Positions 1 to 7,936 of a stretch of 64,000 nt of DNA are shown here, one piece after another (the stretch's first letter is position 1; each line of letters opens with the position of its first letter). Location of the stretch: NCBI GenBank assembly GCA_040954445.1, contig CP144361.1, positions 310,001 to 374,000 on the forward strand, written 5' to 3'. Both the position numbers and the translations under genes were made by a program. Below the pieces are notes generated by a model. That model searched no databases and had not been told where the DNA came from. It was given only the letters and a program-made list of their open reading frames with translations. This DNA is from Burkholderia sp. GTDB lineage: Bacteria; Pseudomonadota; Gammaproteobacteria; Burkholderiales; Burkholderiaceae.

Positions 1-533
1 CCCGAGCAGGAATTTCGCCATGAGGATGAAGCCGGCACGAAGGCCGCACATCAGGATCGTGGAGAGCAGCACAGCAACACCAAGCAGCCCGCTTGCGATG
101 CCCGGCCCGCTAAACACGCAGGCGTTCGCGAACGCCTGCTTGGCCGTCGTCAGCCCCTTGTCGATCGCGTCATCAATCGTGCTCGCGATTTGGTTCTGGC
201 TGCTCGCACTGCTCTGCCCGTCGATGAGCAGCACCGAGGCGAACTCGTCGGGCGTTTCATGGCGACGTTTGCGAGCGACTGCTGATACCACCCGCCGGCG
301 CTCGCGATGCTTATGATGATCGCGTATCGAATAAATCGGTTGACCAGCGTTCCTCGCGGTTCCCCGTCCGCTCGGATCATCAGGAACAGGCCCTCGACCA
401 TCAGGGACATCGTGAGGCCGAGGGCTACGACAGGTGTAACGGTGTTAATGATCCGGCTTAGGTTCGTCGCAACGAAATCCGTAGTGACGGTATCCATGTA
501 GTTGAAAATCTGCGTCGTTGCGTCGAATGGCAT
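1..533 (-). pseudogene. virB6: VirB6/TrbL-type type IV secretion membrane protein, frameshifted and cut by the window edge
   Basis: VirB6 is the polytopic inner-membrane channel subunit of P-type type IV secretion systems. From the ATG at 531-533 the protein starts MPFDATTQIFNYMDTVTT and has a hydrophobic segment VVALGLTMSLMVEGLFLMI. After the residues NVAMK (near base 265-270) the frame is lost. One frame over the protein plainly continues (DEFASVLLIDGQSS, then a helix LLGVAVLLSTILMCGLRAGF) to the left edge of the window, so a single-base indel has broken it. It follows virB5 and an EexN-like lipoprotein, the usual order in conjugative clusters. The family call is from composition and context; the symbol is less certain (TrbL is the alternative). 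Confidence 0.7.
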
Positions 534-567
534 GACGGTTCACCTCTAGGCGCCGGCCGGGCGCCGC

Positions 568-816
568 TCAATTTGTGAGCTTCGGGGCCTTGTTGTCGCT
601 CCCCGTGCAAAGGATGTTTGCTTGCGCGTTAGCGGCCAACGCGTTTTGGCAGTCGGCCGTTGCCGCCTGCGCAGCATCGTTGTTGCACTCCTGGACCCGC
701 TTTACGCGAGCGTCGGCATTCTGGAGATGCCATGCCTTCGTGTGCTCGGAATGCTGGTTGCACGCGGCGAGCGGGAGCAGGAGAGCGAGTAGCAGAAGTC
801 GTTTCATGTTGGTCAA
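568..816 (-). CDS. eexN: EexN-family entry-exclusion lipoprotein
   Basis: A small lipoprotein of 82 residues. The N-terminus (MTNMKRLLLLALLLPLAACNQ) is a signal peptide with the lipobox LAAC, so Cys19 would be lipidated. The rest is Ala/Asn/Gln-rich with two further cysteines (VQECNN and DCQNALAANAQA), a pattern typical of EexN-like proteins found between virB5 and virB6, which limit entry of related plasmids. Its ATG overlaps the end of virB5 by four bases, so the two were translationally coupled. It is still open, but both neighbours are broken, so it probably has no working partner. Confidence 0.65.
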   Translation of the reverse strand: MTNMKRLLLLALLLPLAACNQHSEHTKAWHLQNADARVKRVQECNNDAAQAATADCQNALAANAQANILCTGSDNKAPKLTN

Positions 817-1406
817 TTGGTCAGTCTCGGAGCGGTGTTGTCGTCCTGGTTGGTGCCGATCGTGTAGCGGGTCAGGGCTTCGTCCTGCTGCGCCTTGAGC
901 AGCTTGTCCTGGGCCTGCTGCGCCATGCCCATCAATTGCAGCTTGGCTTGCTCACCCTGGATCGCACCTTGGGCTATCTGGATGCGCGCCTGCAAATCCA
1001 TGATCTGTTTCGGCGTGGTGGTCTGGTTAATCTGGTCGGTCAGCGCCTGGATGTCGTTCAGCTCGCGCATCTGATTGTCGTAAGCCGTCTGCGCCATTTG
1101 CCGGTCGTAGGCGCCTTTCATCTGGAGCTGTTGCTGTACGAACTTGAGCGCGTCGCCGCGCCCCATGCCGTCAATCTGGCTCTTGAACTGGCCGAGCATC
1201 GAGGACGCCGAGGGCGTGATGCTGGACGAGCTGTTCATCGCGTCCTGGTACACCTGCGTCCAGTCCTGCGGCAGATTGCCCTTAAGCAGCCCCGTGCTGC
1301 CGGACACCAGCGAGCCCAGGCCACTACTGCCCGTGAGCGCGCTGTACTGGTTCTCGGCCGTCTGCAACTGCGATTTGAGCGTGGTGATTTGCTGCGTCAT
1401 CTGCGC
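813..1406 (-). pseudogene. virB5: VirB5-type T4SS pilus-tip protein, 5' end removed by an IS
   Basis: The surviving 195-plus residues are Gln/Ala-rich and largely helical (LQTAENQYSALTGSSG, MRELNDIQALTDQINQ, IQIAQGAIQGEQAKLQLM), as in VirB5, the minor pilus subunit of type IV secretion systems. VirB5 normally starts with a cleaved signal peptide. Here the reading frame runs straight into the right end of an IS903-like copy at 1407, so the signal peptide and promoter are gone. An in-frame ATG at 1398-1400 exists but would make a protein that cannot be exported. It is followed directly by the lipoprotein gene and virB6. Confidence 0.65.
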
Positions 1407-1880
1407 GGCGTTGTTGCATAAATCGAGTGTGAGGATGCAATAGCATCGACGGGCATAATTTCAGGCGATACGAACGGATTGACGGATTGCGGACGAGCGA
1501 GGTCCGCCATGCGGTTGATGACGCCGACGCGAACGGCGACCTCAGTCGCCTGCGCGGCGATGTGACGCGCCCAGAGACAGTTGCCGGTGAGGGTCTTGAA
1601 CCGATACATCGCATTCTCGGCAAGCGATCGCCGGTGGTAGCCACTGTGTTGCTTCCATTCTCGACGACCGTCACGGGCAATTGCATCAACCGCGCCATTA
1701 CGCCACGCCGCACCGGGCATATCCGCTGGCCAATGAGCGGCACCCTCGCGTGGCGGAATCGAAGGAATAGCACTGCGTGCAGCAATGGCCGCATGGCATG
1801 GCTTGGTGTCGTAGGCACCGTCACCGCCGATGACATCGATTTGTTCTTCGCGTGGAATCTGGTCGAGCAACTTGGCTAGA
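1407..1880 (-). mobile_element. IS903-like copy A, right-end portion, truncated
   Basis: This begins with a standard right end (terminal repeat, then the inverted C-terminal part of the transposase) and stops after the codons for the ALAKLL region. It is followed by a 12-base stretch in the opposite orientation and then by copy B. The insertion cut virB5. No target duplication is visible. Confidence 0.85.
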
Positions 1881-1892
1881 TTCCACGCGAAG

Positions 1893-3015
1893 GGCGTTGT
1901 TGCATAAATCGAGCGAGATCCGTTGACGTTTACGCGCAATGGTCGCGGGGCCAGCCTCCTATCAAGTCAGATGCCAGAGTAACTGCCTAATTTTTGCCAA
2001 GAAAATGCGCAAGGACATACACAAGAAAGGTGAGCCGAAGGCACGCTACCGTGTCAGGAATTGGGCGGCCTATAATGAAGGCCTGATCAGCCGGGGGAAC
2101 GTAACAATATGGATAGATGAAGCCGTCCTTGCCAGAATGCCCGATGCCATACCCACACGTGGTCGCCCGTGTGTATACGGCGATACGCTGATTCAGGCAT
2201 TACTTGGCGTGAAGACCGTCTATCGACTGACCTTGCGCGCCCTGCAAGGTTTCACCCAAAGTCTGCGCGATTTGGCCTTCCCGAGCTTGCCGGTGCCGAA
2301 TTACACCACGCTCTGTCGCCGGGCAAAAACGCTTGATGTCGAACTGCCGATCCTTCGTGACAATGAACCGATCCATCTGGTTGTCGACAGCACCGGTCTG
2401 AAGGTCTATGGAGAAGGTGAATGGAAGGTGCGCCAGCACGGCTACTCGAAGCGGCGCACGTGGCGTAAAGTCCATCTCGCGCTCAACGCGAATACAGGTC
2501 AAGTGCATGCCGCGCTCATGACGAATCAGAATGTGGCTGACGGTGACGCTCTGGCCAAGTTGCTCGACCAGATTCCACGCGAAGAACAAATCGATGTCAT
2601 CGGCGGTGACGGTGCCTACGACACCAAGCCATGCCATGCGGCCATTGCTGCACGCAGTGCTATTCCTTCGATTCCGCCACGCGAGGGTGCCACTCATTGG
2701 CCAGCGGATATGCCCGGTGCGGCGTGGCGTAATAACGCGGTTGATGCAATTGCCCGTGACGGTCGTCGAGAATGGAAGCAACACAGTGGCTACCACCGGC
2801 GATCGCTTGCCGAGAATGCGATGTATCGGTTCAAGACCCTCACCGGCCACTGTCTCTGGGCGCGTCACATCGCCGCACAGGCGACCGAGGTCGCCGTTCG
2901 CGTCGGCGTCATCAACCGCATGGCGGACCTCGCTCGTCCGCAATCCGTTCGTATCGCCTGAAATTATGCCAGTCGACGCCATGGCGTTCTCACACTCAAT
3001 TTATGCAACAACGCC
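1893..3015 (+). mobile_element. IS903-like copy B, full length (1,123 bp), intact
   Basis: The left end is GGCGTTGTTGCATAAATCGA and the right end is its inverted repeat ending ACGCC at 3015. The terminal repeat resembles that of IS903, which begins GGCTTTGTTGAATAAATC. The transposase gene is open. The flanking nonamers (CACGCGAAG and TCGATGCCC) do not match, so the copy has recombined or deleted its flanks since insertion. Its right end lies three bases before the earP start codon. Confidence 0.95.
2005..2961 (+). CDS. IS5-family (IS903-group) DDE transposase, intact
   Basis: The 318-residue transposase cuts and joins DNA at the element's terminal repeats. I place the start at the ATG giving MRKDIHKKGEPKARYRVRNW because the same start is shared by the intact copies; longer frames begin in the left end of the element. 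The RNase-H-like catalytic triad is visible as D128 (LVVDSTGLKVYGEGEWKVR), D202 ([10 protein letters not shown]) and E270 ([16 protein letters not shown]), matching the IS903 layout including the Y-(2)-R-(3)-E motif. It can probably act in trans on the many defective copies and mini-elements nearby. Confidence 0.95.
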   Translation: MRKDIHKKGEPKARYRVRNWAAYNEGLISRGNVTIWIDEAVLARMPDAIPTRGRPCVYGDTLIQALLGVKTVYRLTLRALQGFTQSLRDLAFPSLPVPNYTTLCRRAKTLDVELPILRDNEPIHLVVDSTGLKVYGEGEWKVRQHGYSKRRTWRKVHLALNANTGQVHAALMTNQNVADGDALAKLLDQIPREEQIDVIGGDGAYDTKPCHAAIAARSAIPSIPPREGATHWPADMPGAAWRNNAVDAIARDGRREWKQHSGYHRRSLAENAMYRFKTLTGHCLWARHIAAQATEVAVRVGVINRMADLARPQSVRIA

Positions 3016-3018
3016 TCG

Positions 3019-4194
3019 ATGCCCCCGATCTCTGACGCTGCCGCCTTCCCCGAGCCGATAGCCTGCGATATCTTCTGTACCGTAGTCGACAACTTCGGCG
3101 ACATCGGCGTGTGCTGGCGCTTAGCCAGCCAGCTTGCGCGCGAGCACGGCTGGCAGTTGCGCCTGATCGTCGACGACCTATACACTTTTGCGTCCCTGGC
3201 ACCGGTCGTCGATCCCGCCGCCAGACGTCAATACGTCGAGGGCATCGCTATCGAGCACTGGGCCGAACCGGTTTACGTCGTCGGTACGCTGGCGATCGCC
3301 GACGTGGTGATCGAGGCCTTCGGCTGCGAGCTGCCGACCGAGTACGTGGCTGCGATGGCACGCCGCGACCGTGCGCCGGCCTGGATTGACCTCGAATACC
3401 TGAGCGCCGAGGACTGGGTCACCGAGTTCCACCAGCGTCCCTCGCCGCATCTGCGCCATGCCTTGCTGAAGAATTTTTTCTTTCCGGGGCTGAGGCGCGG
3501 TACGGGTGGCGTGCTCAAGGAAGCCGGCCTCGATGCACGCCGTGAGGCCTTCGCAGCCTCGCTCGAAGCGCGCGAAGCCTGGTGGCAACGCGCCACTGGC
3601 GGTCCGGCGCCAGCGTACGACGCCTGCGTGATCTCGCTGTTTGCTTATGAGAATCCCTCGCTTGGCCCGCTGCTGGAGCAATGGTGCAATGGCGAGTTTC
3701 CGGTCGTGCTATTAGTTCCGGAGGGCCGGATTTGCCGAGCAATTTCTACCTTCTTCGGCCTGGAGCGATTTTTCACCGGCAGCCGGGCTTCAGCGGGCCG
3801 GCTCAGCGTCCACGGCCTGGCTTTCGTCGCGCAGCCCGACTACGACGCCCTGCTCTGGATCAGCGACCTAAACTTCGTGCGCGGCGAAGATTCCTTCGTG
3901 CGCGCGCAATGGGCGCGCAAGCCATGCGTCTGGCATATCTACCCGCAGAGCGAAGACGCACACCTGCCCAAGCTCGACGCCGCCCTGTCGCATCTTACCG
4001 CTGGCCTGCCCGAGCCCGCACGCGAGGCCGCCGCGCGCTTCTGGCATGCCTGGAACGGCGCTGGCACGCCCAACTGGAGCGATTTTATCACCCATCGCGC
4101 CGCTTTCGAGGCACGCTCTGAGGCTTGGGCCGAAGAACTGGCTGCGGTCGGCGATCTCGCTAGCAATCTTGTGGAATTCATAAAAACTCAGTAG
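3019..4194 (+). CDS. earP: EF-P arginine rhamnosyltransferase EarP
   Basis: EarP transfers rhamnose from dTDP-rhamnose onto a conserved arginine of elongation factor P, which lets EF-P rescue ribosomes stalled at polyprolines. The 391-residue protein is the usual family length. The N-terminal Rossmann-like lobe contains VVDNFGDIGVCWRLA, with the catalytic-site aspartates at positions 24 and 28. The C-terminal nucleotide-sugar lobe contains LNFVRGEDSFVRAQW (E290, D291, S292), the family signature. In Burkholderia earP normally sits directly upstream of efp. Here efp does not follow; an intergenic stretch and IS copies do. The right end of an IS lies three bases upstream of the ATG, so the native promoter and ribosome binding site have been replaced. 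Confidence 0.93.
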   Translation: MPPISDAAAFPEPIACDIFCTVVDNFGDIGVCWRLASQLAREHGWQLRLIVDDLYTFASLAPVVDPAARRQYVEGIAIEHWAEPVYVVGTLAIADVVIEAFGCELPTEYVAAMARRDRAPAWIDLEYLSAEDWVTEFHQRPSPHLRHALLKNFFFPGLRRGTGGVLKEAGLDARREAFAASLEAREAWWQRATGGPAPAYDACVISLFAYENPSLGPLLEQWCNGEFPVVLLVPEGRICRAISTFFGLERFFTGSRASAGRLSVHGLAFVAQPDYDALLWISDLNFVRGEDSFVRAQWARKPCVWHIYPQSEDAHLPKLDAALSHLTAGLPEPAREAAARFWHAWNGAGTPNWSDFITHRAAFEARSEAWAEELAAVGDLASNLVEFIKTQ

Positions 4195-4291
4195 TTTCAA
4201 GAGTGAAGTTCAATACCCTGTGTAAAGGATCCGGTCCATTCCCAAGTGAAACACAACAAAGTCACGCCACCGCCCAGGCTGGATATTGATC
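4195..4291. other. Short spacer after earP, no gene seen
   Basis: About 97 bases between the earP stop and the first IS fragment. No efp start, tRNA or terminator is recognisable. Confidence 0.4.
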
Positions 4292-4383
4292 AGCGTTGTT
4301 GCATATTGATCCGCAATTCGAGCGTGAGGACGCAATAGCATCGACGGGCATAATTGCAGGCGATACGAACGGATTGCGGACGC
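4292..4383 (-). mobile_element. IS903-like right-end fragment C carrying an IS630-type tip
   Basis: This has the right-end sequence of the IS903-like element (GAGGACGCAATAGCATCGAC and onwards). Within the terminal repeat, bases TTGATCCGCAATTCG follow GCATA. They match the tip of the IS630-family element whose body resumes after copy D, so the two elements are interleaved here. Confidence 0.7.
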
Positions 4384-5506
4384 GGCGTTGTTGCATAAAT
4401 CGAGCGAGATCCGTTGACGTTTACGCGCAACGATCGCGGGGCCAGCCCCCTATCAAGTCAGATTCCAGAGTAACTGCTTAATTTTTGACAAGAAAATGTG
4501 CAAGGACATACACAAGACAGGTGAGCCGAAGGCACGCTACCGTGTCAGGAATTGGGCGGCCTATAATGAAGGCCTGATTAACCGGGGGAACGTAACAATA
4601 TGGATAGATGAAGCCCTCCTTGCCAGAATACCCGATGCCATACCCACACGTGGTCGCCCGTGTCTATACGGCGATACGCTGATTCAGACATTACTTGGCG
4701 TGAAGACCGTCTATCGACTAACGTTGCGCGCCCTGCAAGGTTCCACCCAAAGTCTGCGCGATCTGGCCTTCCCGAGCTTGCCGGTGCCGAATTACACCAC
4801 GCTCTGTCGCCGGGCAAAAACGCTTGATGTCGAACTGCCGATCCTTCGTGACAATGAACCGATCTATCTGGTTGTCGACAGCACCGGTCTGAAGGTCTAT
4901 GGAGAAGGTGAATGGAAGGTGCGCCAGCACGGCTACTCGAAGCGGCGCACGTGGCGTAAAGTCCATCTCGCGCTCAACGCGAATACGGGTCAAGTGCATG
5001 CCGCGCTAATGACGAATCAGAAGGTGGCTGACGGTGACGCTCTGGCCCAGTTGCTCGACCAGATTCCACGCGCAGAACAAATCGATGTCATCGGCGGTGA
5101 TGGTGCCTACGACACCAAGCTATGCCATGCGGCCATTGCTGCACGCAGTGCTATTCCTTCAATTCCACTACGCGAGGGTGCCGTTCATTGGCCAGCGGAT
5201 ATGCCCGGTGCGGCGTGGCGTAATGGCGCGGTTGATGCAATTGGCCGTGACGGTCGTCGAGAATGGAAGCAAGACAGTGGCTACCACCGCCGATCGCTTG
5301 CCGAGAATGCGATCTATCGGTTCAAGACCCTCACCGGCAACTGTCTCTGGGCGCGTCACATCGCCTCGCAGGCGACCGAGGTCTCCATTCGCGTCGGCGT
5401 CATCAACCGCATGGCGGACCTCGCTCGTCCGCAATCCGTTCGTATCGCCTGAATTATGCCCGTCCGATGCCATGGCGTCCTCACGCTCGATTTATGCAAC
5501 AACGCC
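4384..5506 (+). mobile_element. IS903-like copy D, full length (1,123 bp), intact
   Basis: Both terminal repeats are present and the transposase is open. The right end abuts ATCTTGAAATTT, an internal position of the IS630-family left end, so D appears to sit inside that element. The flanking nonamers do not match. Confidence 0.93.
4496..5452 (+). CDS. IS5-family (IS903-group) DDE transposase, intact
   Basis: A 318-residue copy of the same transposase, starting MCKDIHKTGEPKARYRVRNW (Arg2 changed to Cys). All three catalytic motifs are present ([40 protein letters not shown]). It differs from copy B at a few dozen residues at most, for example QLLDQIPRAEQ for KLLDQIPREEQ, so it belongs to a slightly diverged lineage. 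No frameshift or stop was found. Confidence 0.93.
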   Translation: MCKDIHKTGEPKARYRVRNWAAYNEGLINRGNVTIWIDEALLARIPDAIPTRGRPCLYGDTLIQTLLGVKTVYRLTLRALQGSTQSLRDLAFPSLPVPNYTTLCRRAKTLDVELPILRDNEPIYLVVDSTGLKVYGEGEWKVRQHGYSKRRTWRKVHLALNANTGQVHAALMTNQKVADGDALAQLLDQIPRAEQIDVIGGDGAYDTKLCHAAIAARSAIPSIPLREGAVHWPADMPGAAWRNGAVDAIGRDGRREWKQDSGYHRRSLAENAIYRFKTLTGNCLWARHIASQATEVSIRVGVINRMADLARPQSVRIA

Positions 5507-6423
5507 ATCTTGAAATTTAAAAATTGTCCCTCATGTGATAGGCATAGAAAAACGAGATACGAGATCGCTTCCTCGTGAGGCGCGTGAAGAGCGACGTCGG
5601 CAGGTAATCAACCTGCGCAGGCGAGGCTGGACCTACAATTAAATTGCCGAGCATACGAACCTGTCGTGCACTGGCGTGTGCGATATTTGCAAACGCTACA
5701 CCCGAGAAGCTGCGGCTGGATTACGTGACAAGCCAAGCGGAAAAGCAGTGAACCCACGTCGTGCCCTGAATGAGCAGCAGGAAGTGGAAATTCGCGCGCT
5801 GTTGCGCGATCAGCTTCCGGGCTAGTTGAAGATGTCGTTCGCGTTGTGGACGCGACATGCCGTGTGGGAGTTGATCCGGCAGCGATGCGGTTTGACGCTG
5901 ACGCTGCAGGGTGTCGACCTGGATCTGGCGCGCTGGGGTTTCACGCCGCAAAAGCCAATGAAACGAGCCTAGGAGCAGCGACCGGAAGCGGTGCAGGCAT
6001 GGCTGAACCAGAGAGACGTACCCGGAGGTTTCGCGCCGGGGCCCATGGCCGAGGGTGCGAAGATCCAGTGGGGCGAAGAAACGGGGCTGCGCTCGGACGA
6101 TGGGCGAGGTCGCTCTCTTATGCGCCGGTTGGAAAGACGCCCGAGCCATGCATGGCGAGTCGACGCGAAGGCCTGTCGGTGATGTTGACGGTGACGAACC
6201 GTGGCCAGGTGCGCTAGAAAATCTTCGAGGGTGCGATGAACGGAGACATCCTGCTTGATTTCCTGAAGCGGCTGATTAAGGATATGCGGGGCAAGAAGGT
6301 GTTTCTGATTCTCGACAACCTGAAGGTTCATCACGCCAAGCCGATCACGGCGTGGTTGGTCAAGCACTTCGACGGGATCGAAGTGTTCTACCTGCCGTCG
6401 TATAGCCCGGCACTGAATCCCAA
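5507..6423 (+). pseudogene. IS630-family transposase pseudogene with its element's left end
   Basis: In one forward frame the sequence reads LPREAREERRRQVINLRR, GWTYN-stop-IAEHTN, CTGVCDICKRYTREAAAGLR, then WELIRQRCGLTL. That is the helix-turn-helix and linker of an IS630-family transposase, with three in-frame stops. The DDE part reappears at 6236-6423 as VFLILDNLKVHHAKP and VFYLPSYSPALNPNE, where the catalytic aspartate (LDN) and the LPSYSP-LNPNE motif are clear. The middle is frameshifted. The gene ends abruptly at NPNE, where other fragments in the window continue EMLNADLK. The upstream AT-rich stretch (CTTGAAATTTAAAAATTG, CCCTCATGTGAT) is the element's subterminal repeat. Confidence 0.85.
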
Positions 6424-6499
6424 CGAGGAGCATTGTTGCAATGCTGGTAAGATTGTTAGCTCCATTCCCTGATCCGGCTGTGCGCCGGCCTCTAGTCTT
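6424..6499. other. Junction between IS630 debris and the phosphopantetheinyl transferase gene
   Basis: This starts with CATTGTTGCA, resembling a worn IS903-like tip, then sequence I cannot place. It holds whatever promoter the next gene has; no clear -35/-10 pair was seen. Confidence 0.35.
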
Positions 6500-7282
6500 A
6501 TGGCCCTCACGTTTGAGACCGCTTCCTCCATGCCCCAGATTTCGGCCCTTGCGCCGCATCGACTGATACCGGTCGTGGTGCCCGAGGAGGCGGCGCGCGC
6601 AGGCGTACAGCTGTGGAGGGTCGATTTCGCTTTCGGCACGCCGCTCGAGGCGCCAGCCTACGCATCGCTCGATGCGGCTGAACGAGCCCGCGCCACGCGC
6701 TTCCTGCGCGCCGAAGATGCCACGCGCAGCGCGGCGACGCGTGCGTGCCTGCGCGAGGTACTCGGTACCGCTCTCGGCGTACCACCGACCGTGCTGCAGT
6801 TCGTGACCGGTGAGGCGGGGCGCCCAGCGCTGGTGGCAGATTGCGCGCTGGGGGCCGACGTGCTTGATTTTAATGTCTCACACTCGGGCAGTCACGCGTT
6901 GATCGCCTGGAGCACGTCGACCCGCGTTGGTGTCGATGTCGAGGCACCGTGCGAAGGTTTCGACTGGATGCCGCTTAGTGAGTCAGTGTTCGCGCCGGCT
7001 GACGAAGCCGCCGTACTAGCCTGCGCGCCGACCGAGCGGCGCGATGCTTTTTACCGTGTCTGGACCGCCAAAGAAGCGTTGCTGAAGGTGCTCGGCGTCG
7101 GTATCGCGGGTGGACTCAAGGCGTTCTCGGTGCTCGATCCACGGCGACCCGGTGAATTGGTTTCCTGCGTGGTTGATCCATTCGCGCCGGCCAGTGGTGT
7201 GGCGGCCTATACGGCTACCTGGGTGGACGCGGTGCCGGGATATCCCGCCTGCCTCGCTTGGTGTCCGCGCGTGGACGAGTAG
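6500..7282 (+). CDS. 4'-phosphopantetheinyl transferase, Sfp/Gsp type
   Basis: This enzyme moves the phosphopantetheine arm of CoA onto a serine of carrier proteins in fatty-acid, polyketide or nonribosomal peptide synthases. The 260-residue length and two-lobed layout fit the Sfp/Gsp class rather than the short AcpS class. Visible motifs are FNVSHSGSHAL in the first lobe, GVDVE at residues 144-148 (Mg2+-binding Asp and Glu) and FYRVWTAKEALLKVLG at 185-200 (W-x-x-KEA, residues 188-193). The gene stands alone with no synthase beside it, so the target carrier protein cannot be told from this window. A second ATG 30 bases in (MPQISALAPH) is an alternative start. Confidence 0.9.
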   Translation: MALTFETASSMPQISALAPHRLIPVVVPEEAARAGVQLWRVDFAFGTPLEAPAYASLDAAERARATRFLRAEDATRSAATRACLREVLGTALGVPPTVLQFVTGEAGRPALVADCALGADVLDFNVSHSGSHALIAWSTSTRVGVDVEAPCEGFDWMPLSESVFAPADEAAVLACAPTERRDAFYRVWTAKEALLKVLGVGIAGGLKAFSVLDPRRPGELVSCVVDPFAPASGVAAYTATWVDAVPGYPACLAWCPRVDE

Positions 7283-7569
7283 GGCGCTTCAGCCGGTTCT
7301 GGACGTTGTTGCATAAATCGAGCGAGATCCGTTGACGTTTACGCGTAACGGTCGCGGGGCCAGCCCCCTATCAAGTCAAATTCCAGAGTAACTGCCTGAT
7401 TTTTTACAAGAAAATGCGCAAAGACATACGCAAGACAGGTAAGCCGAAGGCACGTTACCGTGTCAGGAATTGGGCGGCCTATAATGAAGGCCTGATCAAC
7501 CGAGGGAACGTGACGATCTGGATAGATGAAGCCGTCCTTTCCAGAATACCCGACGCCATACCCACACGT

Positions 7570-7635
7570 GGCGTTGTTGCATAAATCGATGCGTGAAGAC
7601 GCAATGGCATCGTGCTCGATTTATGCAACAACGCC
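7570..7635. mobile_element. Mini-element of the IS903-like family (66 bp), smallest copy
   Basis: Two facing right ends with almost nothing between: GGCGTTGTTGCATAAATCGA on the left, a short piece of right-end sequence, and the inverted terminal repeat on the right. It interrupts copy E just after the codons for the IPTRG motif. There is no matching target duplication. Confidence 0.7.
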
Positions 7636-7701
7636 CTTCGCACCCTGCAAGGTTTTGCCCCAAATCTGGGCGATCTGGCTTTCCCGAGCTTGCCGGTACT
7701 A

Positions 7702-7723
7702 TTGATCCGAAATTCGTGATTAA
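7702..7723. repeat. 22-bp TA-flanked palindrome (IS630-tip repeat)
   Basis: TTGATCCGAAA joined to a near-inverted copy ending GATTAA (one base off the usual GATCAA), with TA on each side. It sits in the remains of IS903-like copy E. Confidence 0.7.
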
Positions 7724-7736
7724 TATGCAACAACGT

Positions 7737-7936
7737 CCTTTGGCGGCACTCGCCGCGATCGACTGGGACACCTGACCGCATCCTGCACATGGTCGACCGG
7801 CGCCTCCATCTGCTTGAGTTGCGATTGGCAGCTCTCGTCGGATGTGGGTTGCTGGGGCTTATGATCTCGCTCTCCTTTGCTGCTGCAAGGCGATGCCAGC
7901 GGCACCGGAGACGCCCATCATCCAGCTCCGCTCGCG
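7737..7936. other. 200-bp spacer, no recognisable gene
   Basis: The sequence lies between IS debris and the 3' end of the debranching-enzyme gene. No frame on either strand gives anything I recognise, and no terminator hairpin with a T-run was seen. Confidence 0.4.

Larger units (their letters stand above)
7302..7736 (+). mobile_element. IS903-like copy E, decayed and internally deleted
   Basis: The left end and N-terminal transposase codons (MRKDIRKTGKPKARYRVRNW) are present, then a 66-bp mini-element at 7570-7635. After it comes a short stretch from the middle of the gene, a 22-bp TA palindrome at 7702-7723, and the worn tip ATGCAACAACGTCC. Most of the transposase is gone. Confidence 0.75.

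Noticed and set aside
2200..2982. Open frames on the minus strand of IS copies (also at 29838-30305 and others)
   Set aside because: They repeat in every IS copy as shadows of the transposase gene and vanish with single-base changes.
1893..3015. Target duplication around intact copy B
   Set aside because: The flanking nonamers CACGCGAAG and TCGATGCCC do not match; the same is true for D and R.
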